Below the pieces are notes generated by a model. It ran no database searches, was not told the origin of the DNA, and worked only from the letters and a program-made list of their open reading frames with translations. The translations under genes were made by a program, and so were the position numbers. Positions 1 through 5,581 of a DNA stretch of 8,705 bases are shown piece after piece; positions within the stretch are counted from its first letter, which is position 1, and every line of letters begins with the position of its first letter. The DNA lies in assembly GCA_025458735.1 (NCBI GenBank), contig JALORV010000017.1:1-8705 (forward strand), written 5' to 3'. The stretch comes from Burkholderiaceae bacterium. Its GTDB lineage: Bacteria > Pseudomonadota > Gammaproteobacteria > Burkholderiales > Burkholderiaceae.

Positions 1-981
1 CACCGGGGCCGACTCGGTGAGCCCGTAACCTTCCACCAGCGGCACGCCGGTGGCCTGCTTCCAACGGTGCGCCACCGCCTGCTGCACCGCCATGCCGCCA
101 GCCACCGCGAGCTTGAGCCGGCCGAGGTCGACCTCGGCGAAGCCTGGCGCGTCGAGCAGTGCGCGAAACAGCGTGTTCACACCGATGATCGCCGACAGGT
201 GCGAGCCCTTGAGCGTCTCGATGAAGGCTGGCAGGTCGCGCGGGTTCGCCACCAGCACGGTGTGCGTTCCCGTGTTGAAGAAAGACAGCGCGCCGGTCAG
301 CGCGAACACGTGGTACAGAGGCAGCGGGATGACGAGCGTCTCGGCGCCGTCTTTCATCCCGGGCCCGATCCACGCCCCCACCTGCAGCACGTTGGCCACC
401 ATGTTGCCGTGGGTGAGCATCGCGAAGTCCACCGCACCGTCCAGCCGCCAGGGCGGCACCAGCTTCTTCACGTGCTTGACGACGGCGTTGGTCAGCACGC
501 GCTTGAACGGCGGCAGCAGGTCGCCCACCTGCGTCGTGATGACCGTTCGCACGGGCGTCGACCCGATCACCTGCGCCAGCGTGTGCGCGAAGTTCTCGAG
601 CACCACGATGGCCGAGGCACCGGCGTCGTCGAGCTGGTGCGTGAGTTCGCGTGCCGTGTAAAGCGGGTTGACGTTGACCACCACCAGCCCCGCACGCAGG
701 ATGCCGAACAGTGCCACCGGGTACTGCAGCAGGTTCGGCAGCATGAGGGCGACACGGTCGCCGCGCTTCAGCCGCGCGACCTGCTGCAGCCAGGCTGCGA
801 AGGCGCGGCTCGCGTCGTCGAGCTGGCGGAAGCTCATCGCCGTGCCCATCGAGCTGTAGGCCGGCAGCTCGGCGAACCGCGCGCAACTGCTGGCAAGCAT
901 ATCCTTCAGCGACGCGTAGGCATCGACGTCGATCTGCGCCGGCACGCCGGGCGGGTACTGCGAGAGCCAGGGTCGGTCCAT
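1..981 (-). CDS. fadD: Long-chain-fatty-acid-CoA ligase, 5' part; ATP-binding signature missing
   Basis: The family activates fatty acids to acyl-AMP and then acyl-CoA at the inner membrane, feeding beta-oxidation. The frame is open from ATG at 981 to the window edge (327 codons); the 3' end lies outside. The start is supported by GAGGAA five bases upstream. The N-terminus (MDRPWLSQYPPGVP) and the segments RGDRVALMLPNLLQYPVALF, VVNVNPLYTARELTHQL, PLPLYHVFAL, VNTLFRALL and GYGLTESAPV follow E. coli FadD in order. At residues 178-194 the protein reads WRLDGAVDFAMLTHGNM. In E. coli FadD about 37 residues lie between the equivalents of F186 and A187, including the P-loop YTGGTTGVAKGA that binds ATP phosphates. 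The loss is in frame, with no stop or frameshift in the visible part. The usual Arg of the THRN motif is Gly192. Family identity is near certain; catalytic competence as written is very doubtful. Confidence 0.93.
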   Translation of the reverse strand, partial: MDRPWLSQYPPGVPAQIDVDAYASLKDMLASSCARFAELPAYSSMGTAMSFRQLDDASRAFAAWLQQVARLKRGDRVALMLPNLLQYPVALFGILRAGLVVVNVNPLYTARELTHQLDDAGASAIVVLENFAHTLAQVIGSTPVRTVITTQVGDLLPPFKRVLTNAVVKHVKKLVPPWRLDGAVDFAMLTHGNMVANVLQVGAWIGPGMKDGAETLVIPLPLYHVFALTGALSFFNTGTHTVLVANPRDLPAFIETLKGSHLSAIIGVNTLFRALLDAPGFAEVDLGRLKLAVAGGMAVQQAVAHRWKQATGVPLVEGYGLTESAPV

Positions 982-1001
982 CGGTTCCTCGACGAAAAGT
1001 C

Positions 1002-1020
1002 TGGGCAAGGACACTGCCCA
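1002..1020. promoter_or_regulatory. Inverted repeat upstream of fadD
   Basis: TGGGCA and TGCCCA form a perfect 6-bp dyad with a 7-base spacer, 21 bases upstream of the fadD start. It could be an operator or a leader hairpin. I do not recognise it as a known fatty-acid regulator site. The rest of 982-1199 shows no gene. Confidence 0.3.
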
Positions 1021-1167
1021 AGGCTACTGTGCCCTGCCCGCGGAGCCCGGGCTTGCGCGACGTCAAGCCAGGGTGCACAGGGCCCGCCGCGCCGCCGACG
1101 CCGTGCGCGCTGATCGGTCTCGACTGGAGCGCCTCCGCGGGGTCGGCGCGCTCGACGAGTCTGGCAG

Positions 1168-1192
1168 TGGCCGGCGGACTTCTCGCCGGCCA
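1168..1192 (-). terminator. Terminator-like hairpin after the exported-protein gene
   Basis: A perfect 9-bp stem (TGGCCGGCG / CGCCGGCCA) with a 7-base loop begins 8 bases beyond the stop codon of the minus-strand gene ending at 1200. No T-run follows on the minus strand, so intrinsic termination is uncertain; it may act as a 3' stability hairpin. Confidence 0.4.
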
Positions 1193-1199
1193 GGCCGGC

Positions 1200-1979
1200 T
1201 CAGTCGCCGCCGCCTTTCTTGTCGGCGCCCTGGTGCGTCTTGCCTCCACCCTGCTTGTCCTGCCCTTGTCGGGACGGTTCGGCGCGGTCGTGGGCCTGTC
1301 CCCGGTCCTGCGGTGCTGCCTGCGGACGTGTGGGTGGCGGCGTCTGCTGCACCGGCCGGCCCTGTGGGGTCGGTAGCGAACGGTCCGGCAACTGGTAGGC
1401 CTGACGCGACACGGGCTCGCGCGGCTGGTAGTCGAAATGCTCGGCGCGGATCGCCTGCTGCCGGGTCGGCTCCTGCGGGTAGCGGCTCTGCGGGTAGCGG
1501 CGCTGGTACGTGGGCAACGGTGCCGGTGGCGGCGCGGCGCGGCGGTCCCCACGGTCCCAGTCGGGCCGGCTCTGTTGCCACTCGCGACCCCAGTGCTGGT
1601 CCCAGTGGGGCGGAGCATCCGGACGCCATGGCCGGAAGTAGGGTGGCGGCTGGCGGTAGTACCGCACCGGCACACGCAGGACGTAGACCGGCACATACAA
1701 CGGCTGTACGCGTTGCCACGGGCCGTTGTACCAGGTGCTGGCATACCAGTCGTCAGCCTGGAACACCCAGTACAGGCCGTCGTAGTAGAAGTAGTTGGCC
1801 GGGCCCTCCGGCGCGTAATAGACGGGGTAGCCCGGCACGCGCTGGAGGACGGGAAAGATCGGCAGGTTGATGCCGATGCTCACGCCGGGCATCGCGATGC
1901 CGATGCCTACCGACACCTGGGCCTGCGAGACAGGCACCTGAATCAGCAGGAGGGGCAGAACAAGAAGCAGTTTGCGCAT
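1200..1979 (-). CDS. Exported Tyr/Trp-rich protein with low-complexity tail, function unknown
   Basis: 259 residues. The frame stays open upstream to 2240, but ATG 1979 begins a clear Sec signal peptide (MRKLLLVLPLLLIQVPVSQA, probable cleavage before QVSVG), so the longer reading is rejected. Residues about 25-60 are Gly/Ile/Val/Pro-rich. Residues about 55-95 are packed with aromatics (ANYFYYDGLYWVF, DDWYASTWYNGPWQ), resembling conserved hypothetical exported proteins of Burkholderiales. From about residue 120 the chain is Pro/Arg/Gln-rich and ends in a charged Gly/Lys/Asp tail. There is no catalytic motif. The aromatic core is probably a small folded envelope domain and the tail disordered; this is inference. 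The gene is divergent from csbD, and dyad A with a -10-like box lies upstream, suggesting coexpression with the stress genes. The ribosome-binding site is weak. Confidence 0.8.
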   Translation of the reverse strand: MRKLLLVLPLLLIQVPVSQAQVSVGIGIAMPGVSIGINLPIFPVLQRVPGYPVYYAPEGPANYFYYDGLYWVFQADDWYASTWYNGPWQRVQPLYVPVYVLRVPVRYYRQPPPYFRPWRPDAPPHWDQHWGREWQQSRPDWDRGDRRAAPPPAPLPTYQRRYPQSRYPQEPTRQQAIRAEHFDYQPREPVSRQAYQLPDRSLPTPQGRPVQQTPPPTRPQAAPQDRGQAHDRAEPSRQGQDKQGGGKTHQGADKKGGGD

Positions 1980-2088
1980 GGCGGTCTCGGATCTCGGCTG
2001 GCCATCGCCCGAGCCGCGGATGCACGATGCGCCGAAGCGGCGATGCCTCCGCAGCTGAACAAGCCTGGGAACCCATCGTTTCGTACGA

Positions 2089-2131
2089 ACCATAGGCGCA
2101 TTGGCGCGAGCGTTCTGTGCGCTGGCGAACA
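2089..2131 (-). promoter_or_regulatory. Dyad A plus -10 box, promoter for the 1979 gene
   Basis: On the minus strand TGTTCGCCAGCGCACA (2131-2116) is an imperfect 16-bp palindrome. TATGGT, a -10-like hexamer, begins at 2094, which is 29.5 bp from the dyad centre. There is no good -35 hexamer; the dyad takes its place. A perfect 10-bp palindrome TTCGTACGAA (2080-2089) lies at the predicted transcription start. The 372-bp divergent region 1980-2351 holds this promoter, dyad B, and no gene that I can support. Confidence 0.6.
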
Positions 2132-2219
2132 CAGCAGCGCTACCGGGGTCGCCAGCGCTGCCGTCAGGGGGGTCGGGAGTCCGATCGACATGTGTCAGAT
2201 CCAGCGCGGGCGCACGGTG

Positions 2220-2262
2220 TGTTCGCTGGCGCACGGACATTGCGGTTCAGCGGCCGCAGACT
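2220..2262 (+). promoter_or_regulatory. Dyad B plus -10 box, promoter for csbD
   Basis: TGTTCGCTGGCGCACG (2220-2235) matches the shared 16-bp dyad with one deviation at the last base. CAGACT begins at 2257, at the same 29.5-bp offset from the dyad centre as in the other three promoters. A second left half-site, TGTTCGCTG, recurs at 2265-2273. The dyad ends 117 bases before the csbD start, the same distance as dyad D to its gene. Dyads A and B are 104 bp apart centre to centre. Confidence 0.6.
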
Positions 2263-2351
2263 ACTGTTCGCTGTCTTGCGGGCGGCAGTGACAAGCGAAG
2301 GCTTGAAAACAGGGCCAACAGGCTGCTCGCGAATCGGCACAGGAGGTTGAT

Positions 2352-2573
2352 ATGAACTGGGATCGCATTCAAGGAAACTGGAAACAGGTCACGGGCCGCG
2401 TCAAGGAACAGTGGGGCAAGCTGACGGACGACGATCTCGACGTCGTCGCTGGCCGGCGCGACCAGCTCGCGGGGAAGATCCAGGAACGCTACGGCATCGC
2501 CAAAGACGACGTCGAGAAGCAGCTCAGCCAATGGGAGAGCACGGCCGACGACGCCTGGTTCGCGAAGCGGTGA
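2352..2573 (+). CDS. CsbD family stress protein (YjbJ type)
   Basis: 73 residues, a usual length for the family. The start is fixed by AGGAGG 6 bases before ATG 2352. The N-terminal MNWDRIQGNWKQVTGRVKEQ and the central [16 protein letters not shown] are diagnostic of CsbD/YjbJ proteins: small, hydrophilic, helical and induced in general stress or stationary phase, with no known biochemical activity. No signal peptide or membrane segment is present, so it is cytoplasmic. It is the first gene of a probable unit with the PRC-barrel gene 67 bases downstream, and dyad B lies upstream. It is 47/73 identical to the CsbD at 6977-7201, which points to a duplication. Family assignment is firm; the molecular role is unknown. 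Confidence 0.93.
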   Translation: MNWDRIQGNWKQVTGRVKEQWGKLTDDDLDVVAGRRDQLAGKIQERYGIAKDDVEKQLSQWESTADDAWFAKR

Positions 2574-2584
2574 GTCGATGGCAC

Positions 2585-2606
2585 GGTCCTCGCGAGCGCG
2601 AGGGCC
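2585..2606 (+). terminator. Intercistronic hairpin between csbD and the PRC-barrel gene
   Basis: GGTCCTCGC and GCGAGGGCC form a 9-bp stem (one G-T pair) around a GAGC loop, 12 bases after the csbD stop and 35 before the next start. No T-run follows, so it more likely tunes readthrough or protects the csbD transcript end than stops transcription fully. Confidence 0.4.
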
Positions 2607-2640
2607 ATCTTGCAGCAACAGGATTGAAACGGATAACACG

Positions 2641-3051
2641 ATGACCACGAACTACGTCACGCGCGACAACTTCGGCATGTACGCCAACGCCAGCGAAGGG
2701 CCGGGCCCGGCGCTGATGGGAGCCGACACGCTGCTCGGCAACGATGTCTACAACAACGACGGCGAGAGCCTGGGCGACATCAAGGAGTTCATGATCGACA
2801 TGGCGTCGGGCAAGATCGCCTACGCGGTGCTTTCCTTCGGCGGCCTTTTCGGCATGGGCGACAAGCTGTTCGCCGTGCCCTGGGCAGCCTTGAAGCTGGA
2901 CACCGCGAACAAGCGCTTCGTCCTCGGCGTGCCGAAGAACGTATTGAAGGACGCTCCTGGGTTCGACAAGAAGCGCTGGCCGTCGATGTCGGACAGGACT
3001 TGGGCCAGCGGCGTGCACAAGTTCTACGGCACCCCGTTCCAGGCCGATTGA
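2641..3051 (+). CDS. PRC-barrel domain protein
   Basis: 136 residues. The frame is open from 2578, but the leading 21 residues are Arg/Ser-rich and unlike the family, and they would overlap the intercistronic hairpin; ATG 2641 gives the usual start. The ribosome-binding site is weak (ACGGAT about 8 bases upstream). Residues about 30-100 carry the PRC-barrel pattern: TLLGNDVYNNDGESLGDIKE, then MASGKIAYAVLSFGG, then LFAVPWAALKLD and KRFVLGVPKNVLK. The fold is a small beta barrel first described in photosynthetic reaction-centre H subunits and in RimM. Stand-alone bacterial versions often sit beside CsbD and BON genes and are regarded as stress-associated, with no defined ligand. There is no signal peptide or membrane helix. 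It is probably cotranscribed with csbD. Confidence 0.9.
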   Translation: MTTNYVTRDNFGMYANASEGPGPALMGADTLLGNDVYNNDGESLGDIKEFMIDMASGKIAYAVLSFGGLFGMGDKLFAVPWAALKLDTANKRFVLGVPKNVLKDAPGFDKKRWPSMSDRTWASGVHKFYGTPFQAD

Positions 3052-3181
3052 GCCCGGTGGACCGCTCGCCGCGCCGTTTCGCACGACGCGCAAGCGGGCG
3101 GAAGTCCGGGTGTCCGGCCGTCTTGCCGCGCCCAGGCCTGTCGCCGGGCCATGCCATCAAACATTCCTATGAGGTAAGGTC

Positions 3182-3367
3182 ATGAACAAGGATCAAGTCA
3201 AGGGCACCGTCAAGGAAGCCGCAGGCAAAGTGCAGCAGAAGACCGGCAAGATGTTCGGCAGTCCCAAGCAGGAGGCCAAGGGCCTGGTGAAGAAGCTCGA
3301 GGGCAAAGCACAGAGGAAGGTCGGCGATGCCAAGGAGGCGCTGAAGGATGCAAGAGACAAGCTCTGA
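3182..3367 (+). CDS. Small CsbD-like protein
   Basis: 61 residues, starting MNKDQVKGTVKEAAGKVQQK and ending EALKDARDKL. This is the short Lys/Ala-rich CsbD subtype: helical, very hydrophilic and basic, with no aromatic residue except the single Phe. It differs from the other two CsbD proteins in the window, which are the MNWD subtype. ATG 3182 follows GAGGTAAGG. It lies 130 bases after the PRC-barrel gene on the same strand. I found no copy of the 16-bp dyad in that gap, so it either reads through from the upstream unit or has a different promoter. The predicted role is general stress tolerance, from family knowledge only. Confidence 0.85.
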   Translation: MNKDQVKGTVKEAAGKVQQKTGKMFGSPKQEAKGLVKKLEGKAQRKVGDAKEALKDARDKL

Positions 3368-3435
3368 CGGTCCCTGCCGTACGAGCGGGGGGTCGCACGG
3401 GGGGTCGATCCATCCGGCGTATACACCCCACCTGC

Positions 3436-3452
3436 GGTGGCTGGTCGCCACC
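3436..3452. repeat. Subterminal hairpin of the IS200-type remnant
   Basis: GGTGGC and GCCACC form a perfect 6-bp stem with a 5-base loop. It lies just outside the other element hairpins and may be the outer end structure. Confidence 0.4.
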
Positions 3453-3484
3453 TCCAGCCTCACGGCGCTCCGGTAAGTACTCCC

Positions 3485-3504
3485 CCGGCAAAGCCGGCGG
3501 CTTT
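3485..3504. repeat. Two mutually exclusive overlapping hairpins
   Basis: CCGGC-AAA-GCCGG (3485-3497) and AAAGCC-GGC-GGCTTT (3490-3504) share bases, so only one can form at a time. On the minus strand the second lies downstream of tnpA and may also act as its terminator. Confidence 0.5.
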
Positions 3505-3528
3505 AGGTTGTGAGCCTGCTCAAGGCGG

Positions 3529-3579
3529 CTGATCGGGGTCACTGACGGCCCGCTGCGGGGTTGCGGGCTACCTGATCGG
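3529..3579. repeat. Direct repeats around a hairpin, element end
   Basis: CTGATCGG occurs at 3529-3536 and 3572-3579. They flank a perfect 6-bp stem GCCCGC / GCGGGC (3548-3553 and 3563-3568) with a 9-base loop. The arrangement lies 8 bases beyond the tnpA stop and fits an IS200/IS605 imperfect end structure. Confidence 0.4.
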
Positions 3580-3586
3580 TGGCCGG

Positions 3587-3901
3587 TCACCTCCACAGGC
3601 CGAGTGGGGCCAGCCTCTGATCCACGTGCTCGGTTCTCGACGTACTCGCCGCGATCACGGCTTCGTCCCGCCCCACGGTCGAGACGAAGTACCCCCGGTC
3701 CCATAAGTGCTGCCCGGCGAAGTTGCGCTTGCGTTCGCCAAACACCCGCGCCAGGTGCATCGCACTCTTACCCTTGATGAATCCCACCACCTGCGAGACC
3801 ACGTACTTCGGCGGGATCAACGGCATCATGTGCACGTGGTCCGGCATCAGGTGCCCATCTTCGACCGGGCATTCCTTCTGCGCTGCCAGCTTGCGGAGCA
3901 C
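3587..3901 (-). pseudogene. tnpA: IS200-type transposase TnpA, N-terminally truncated, catalytic Tyr out of frame
   Basis: The family are Y1 HUH single-strand transposases. Visible are EDGHLMPDHVHM (the HUH metal-binding His pair), IPPKYVVSQVVGFIKGKSA, GQHLWDRGYFVSTVGRDEAV and the C-terminal HVDQRLAPLGLWR, matching IS200 TnpA in order. Two defects show. First, a TAG in frame at about 3920 cuts off the N-terminal 40-50 residues, which normally include the first beta strand. Second, after GRDEAV the frame reads IAASTSRTEHVDQ, whereas another frame of the same bases reads GEYVENR, matching the family's REYI-NQ helix that carries the catalytic tyrosine. A small compensating pair of indels has therefore removed the tyrosine. 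The protein would be inactive. Family identity is high confidence; the exact indels are inferred. Confidence 0.88.
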
Positions 3902-4077
3902 CTCGGCCTGCCTTGGCAGCTAGCCGCAGCAGGCAGTTCCTGGTGCATGCCCTGCAAGCTCGAACGACGGGCACGGGGCATGATCCGTCTCCTGAACGGT
4001 CCACAGAAAGCGGCGTAGAAGTGTTCTGTTCGTGATCGACGGCAGGGTCACCCGTCAACGTTGGCCCTCGTCGGTAC

Positions 4078-4106
4078 TTGGCGTATCCGATGGCTTGTCT
4101 GATACT
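4078..4106 (+). promoter_or_regulatory. Sigma-70-like promoter for the lipoprotein gene
   Basis: TTGGCG (4078-4083) and GATACT (4101-4106) are separated by exactly 17 bases, and each matches the consensus at 4 of 6 positions. The predicted start is near 4113, about 40 bases before the ATG at 4152. Confidence 0.5.
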
Positions 4107-4127
4107 GTCGGGCCGGGGCCGCCCGAC
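4107..4127 (+). promoter_or_regulatory. Inverted repeat at the predicted transcription start
   Basis: GTCGGGC and GCCCGAC form a perfect 7-bp dyad with a 7-base spacer, directly after the -10 box. It could be an operator blocking RNA polymerase or a 5' leader hairpin; the sequence alone does not decide. Confidence 0.4.
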
Positions 4128-4151
4128 CCGTTCGCGTGACGTCCGCCCTCC

Positions 4152-4841
4152 ATGAAGGAAGATGCTCTCCACCTTCTCGCACTCGTGATCGGCGTCGTTC
4201 TGATGGTCGGGTGCGCAGGACCCGAGCGCGCGCCGCAGCACGGATCACAGGCGGCGGCCGAGGCCGAGGGCAAGGCCATCGAGTCGATCGAACCGCAGGC
4301 CGCACCGAAGGCGACGCCCGCTGGAGCGTCGCCATCGTCGACGGCTGAGAGTGTTGCCTCGGCTTCCGCGCCCGTCGCCCGACCTGCAGCACCTGCCCGA
4401 CCCGGATCCGCGGTCGGGAGCCAGGCCAGACCCATTTCATCGACGCCGCCGGTCGCGGCGAAGGGTGCCGAATCGCCGGCGCCCGCCGCGCCGCCAGGGA
4501 AGACGCAGACGCCAGAGCCACCGCTCGTGAAGCCTGCGGCAGCGCCGCCGCTGGATCTGAAGTCACTCGAGACCCGACTGAAGGACACGAAGGCGATAGG
4601 CGTCTTCACCAAGCTCGCGCTCAAGAACCAGATCGACGATCTGCTCGAGCAGTTTCGGGCTTTCTACCAAGGGCGTATCAAGACCTCGTTGGCCGAACTG
4701 CGGCGGTCTTTCGACATGCTGGTGATGAAGACGCTCGCACTGCTGCAGGATGCCGATCCACCGCTGGCCGGCGCGCTCGCGTCGTCGCGAGAATCCATCT
4801 GGAGCATCCTGTCGGATCCCGCGAAGTTCGCGACGGTCTAG
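4152..4841 (+). CDS. Putative lipoprotein with Ala/Pro-rich linker and conserved C-terminal helical domain
   Basis: 229 residues. The N-terminus has a hydrophobic stretch ending VLMVGC at residue 21, a slightly atypical lipobox, so membrane anchoring by a diacylglyceryl Cys is likely. Residues about 25-135 are an Ala/Pro/Ser-rich linker of low complexity. Residues about 135-229 are a compact, probably helical domain (SLETRLKDTKAIGVFTKLAL, NQIDDLLEQFRAFYQG, SFDMLVMKTLALLQDADPPL, ESIWSILSDPAKF). I recall similar C-terminal domains in uncharacterised Burkholderiales proteins but know no function. The layout, anchor plus flexible linker plus globular domain, suggests reaching across the periplasm. 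The start has only a weak ribosome-binding site. A sigma-70-like promoter precedes it, and the secreted-protein gene follows after 21 bases, so the two are probably one operon. Confidence 0.75.
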   Translation: MKEDALHLLALVIGVVLMVGCAGPERAPQHGSQAAAEAEGKAIESIEPQAAPKATPAGASPSSTAESVASASAPVARPAAPARPGSAVGSQARPISSTPPVAAKGAESPAPAAPPGKTQTPEPPLVKPAAAPPLDLKSLETRLKDTKAIGVFTKLALKNQIDDLLEQFRAFYQGRIKTSLAELRRSFDMLVMKTLALLQDADPPLAGALASSRESIWSILSDPAKFATV

Positions 4842-4862
4842 CGTGCCCAACGGAAAACGCGT

Positions 4863-5123
4863 GTGAACACCCCTACCAACATCCGGATCTGCGCCGCGCT
4901 GTGGGCCGCGCTGGTCGCGGTGCCAGCCGCAGCAGCAGACAGCGTCGCATTGCTCAAGGATCTCACGGCCGTGATCGCGCTGCTGGGCTTGCCGTGTGGG
5001 CAGGTGGTCAGCGCGAGGCCCCTGAAGGACGACGATCACATCGCGACCTGCCAGGATGGCAACCGCTATCGGGTGTTCATCAACGCCGAGGGGCGTGTCG
5101 TGGCTGAGCGGCTGAAGTCGTAG
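4863..5123 (+). CDS. Small secreted protein, function unknown
   Basis: 86 residues from GTG 4863, 21 bases after the preceding stop. The N-terminus is a Sec signal peptide (NIRICAALWAALVAVPAAAA, cleavage before DSVA). The mature part of about 60 residues has two cysteines (LPCGQVV and IATCQDGNRYRVFI), which could form a disulfide in the periplasm. The pattern of a short helix then strands (ALLGLPCGQVVSARPLKDDD, then NRYRVFINAEGRVVAERL) recalls small PepSY-like or inhibitor-like domains, but I cannot assign a family. An alternative GTG two bases earlier is out of frame. Being coupled to the lipoprotein, it may work with it in the periplasm; this is inference from position. Confidence 0.7.
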   Translation: MNTPTNIRICAALWAALVAVPAAAADSVALLKDLTAVIALLGLPCGQVVSARPLKDDDHIATCQDGNRYRVFINAEGRVVAERLKS

Positions 5124-5270
5124 TCGATGACGTTCGGTGCATGGTCGTTGCAGCGCCCCTTCAGGCCGATTGGCGTGGCCTTGGTCCGCAGCAGCGCTGC
5201 CACCTCGATGCAGCGTCGATACCCTGACCACCGGCCTTCGGCGAGGTCGCCGAGACAAGGGGCACCGATA

Positions 5271-5313
5271 TGTTCGACAGCGCACAGATGAGCTGGCGAG
5301 GCTGTCTCAAAGT
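5271..5313 (+). promoter_or_regulatory. Dyad C plus -10 box, promoter for the 24-residue peptide
   Basis: TGTTCGACAGCGCACA (5271-5286) differs from dyad D at one base. CAAAGT begins at 5308, again 29.5 bp from the dyad centre. The dyad ends 104 bases before ATG 5390. The ATG inside GATATGTTCG at the dyad edge opens a longer frame into the peptide gene, but it has no ribosome-binding site and is not a real start. Confidence 0.6.
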
Positions 5314-5389
5314 ATCGAAAAGGATGGGAACCTGCAGTGCCCCGACCCGCGCCGCTTCACCCGTCTCGATCCAAGGAAGGAATGGAAAC

Positions 5390-5464
5390 ATGAACCGAAT
5401 CATCTGGCTCGTCGGCGCCGTCGTGATCATCTTGTTTGTGCTGGGGTTCTTCGGCCTGCGCTGA
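5390..5464 (+). CDS. 24-residue single-span membrane peptide
   Basis: ATG 5390 follows a strong AAGGAAGGAA. The peptide starts MNRIIWLVGAVVII and ends VLGFFGLR: a positively charged N-terminus, one hydrophobic helix of about 19 residues and a terminal Arg. I recall very similar tiny peptides in other Burkholderiales, annotated only as hypothetical. Evidence that it is a gene: good ribosome-binding site, dyad C promoter upstream, and a perfect terminator-like hairpin starting on the last base of the stop codon. It probably inserts in the inner membrane, like other stress-induced small membrane proteins; the partner is unknown. Automated annotation usually misses genes of this size. Confidence 0.75.
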   Translation: MNRIIWLVGAVVIILFVLGFFGLR

Positions 5465-5485
5465 GCGCGCGCACTGCCGCGCGCT
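5464..5485 (+). terminator. Hairpin directly after the 24-residue peptide gene
   Basis: AGCGCGCG and CGCGCGCT form a perfect 8-bp stem with a 6-base loop (CACTGC), starting on the last base of the stop codon and followed by TTCG. There is no long T-run, but its position supports a transcript end here. Confidence 0.5.
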
Positions 5486-5581
5486 TCGAAGGAGTGGTGT
5501 TGGTCGCCTCTGTGCGGTGTGCACTGGGCCCAGCCTGATCTACGCTGCGCTTGAGGAGGCGGTCGTGGAAGGCTGCTCCGG

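Larger units (their letters stand above)
3417..3917 (-). mobile_element. IS200/IS605-type element remnant
   Basis: A truncated tnpA (3587-3901) is followed on its 3' side by about 170 bases of nested hairpins, as expected for this single-strand transposon family, whose ends are recognised as hairpins rather than terminal inverted repeats. The 5' part of tnpA is missing, so the element cannot be complete. Boundaries are approximate: the left limit is the outermost hairpin region and the right limit is the last in-frame codon after the TAG at about 3920. Sequence 3918-4077 shows no gene that I can support. Confidence 0.65.

Noticed and set aside
67..1113. Long plus-strand open frame (348 codons) opposite fadD
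   Set aside because: It is antisense to a clearly recognised FadD, rich in Arg/His/Gln as expected from reading GC-rich coding DNA backwards, and has no ribosome-binding site.
2115..2134. CTGT...ACAG at dyad A read as a LexA box
   Set aside because: LexA boxes are CTGT-N8-ACAG; here the spacing is 12, and the inner 16-bp dyad is the part shared by all four sites.
1980..2240. N-terminal extension of the exported protein to 2240
   Set aside because: It would bury the signal peptide inside the protein and run through dyads A and B and the promoter.
1073..2291. Plus-strand open frames opposite the exported aromatic protein
   Set aside because: Composition is Arg/Ala/Gly shadow type with no recognisable motif; the minus strand has a clean signal peptide and a domain-like core.
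3870..3981. Minus-strand ATG at 3981 with AGGAGA upstream, starting MPRARRSSLQG, as the start of a second transposase
   Set aside because: The start resembles REP-associated transposases only in the first few residues, and the frame then loses all similarity; too little to call a gene.
5514..5531. TGTGCGGTGTGCACTG as a further dyad copy
   Set aside because: Only one half-site fits and it points towards no intact gene.
5137..5538. Plus-strand open frame of 133 codons across the dyad C region
   Set aside because: It overlaps the promoter and the 24-residue peptide gene in another frame, is Arg-rich without motif, and lacks a ribosome-binding site.
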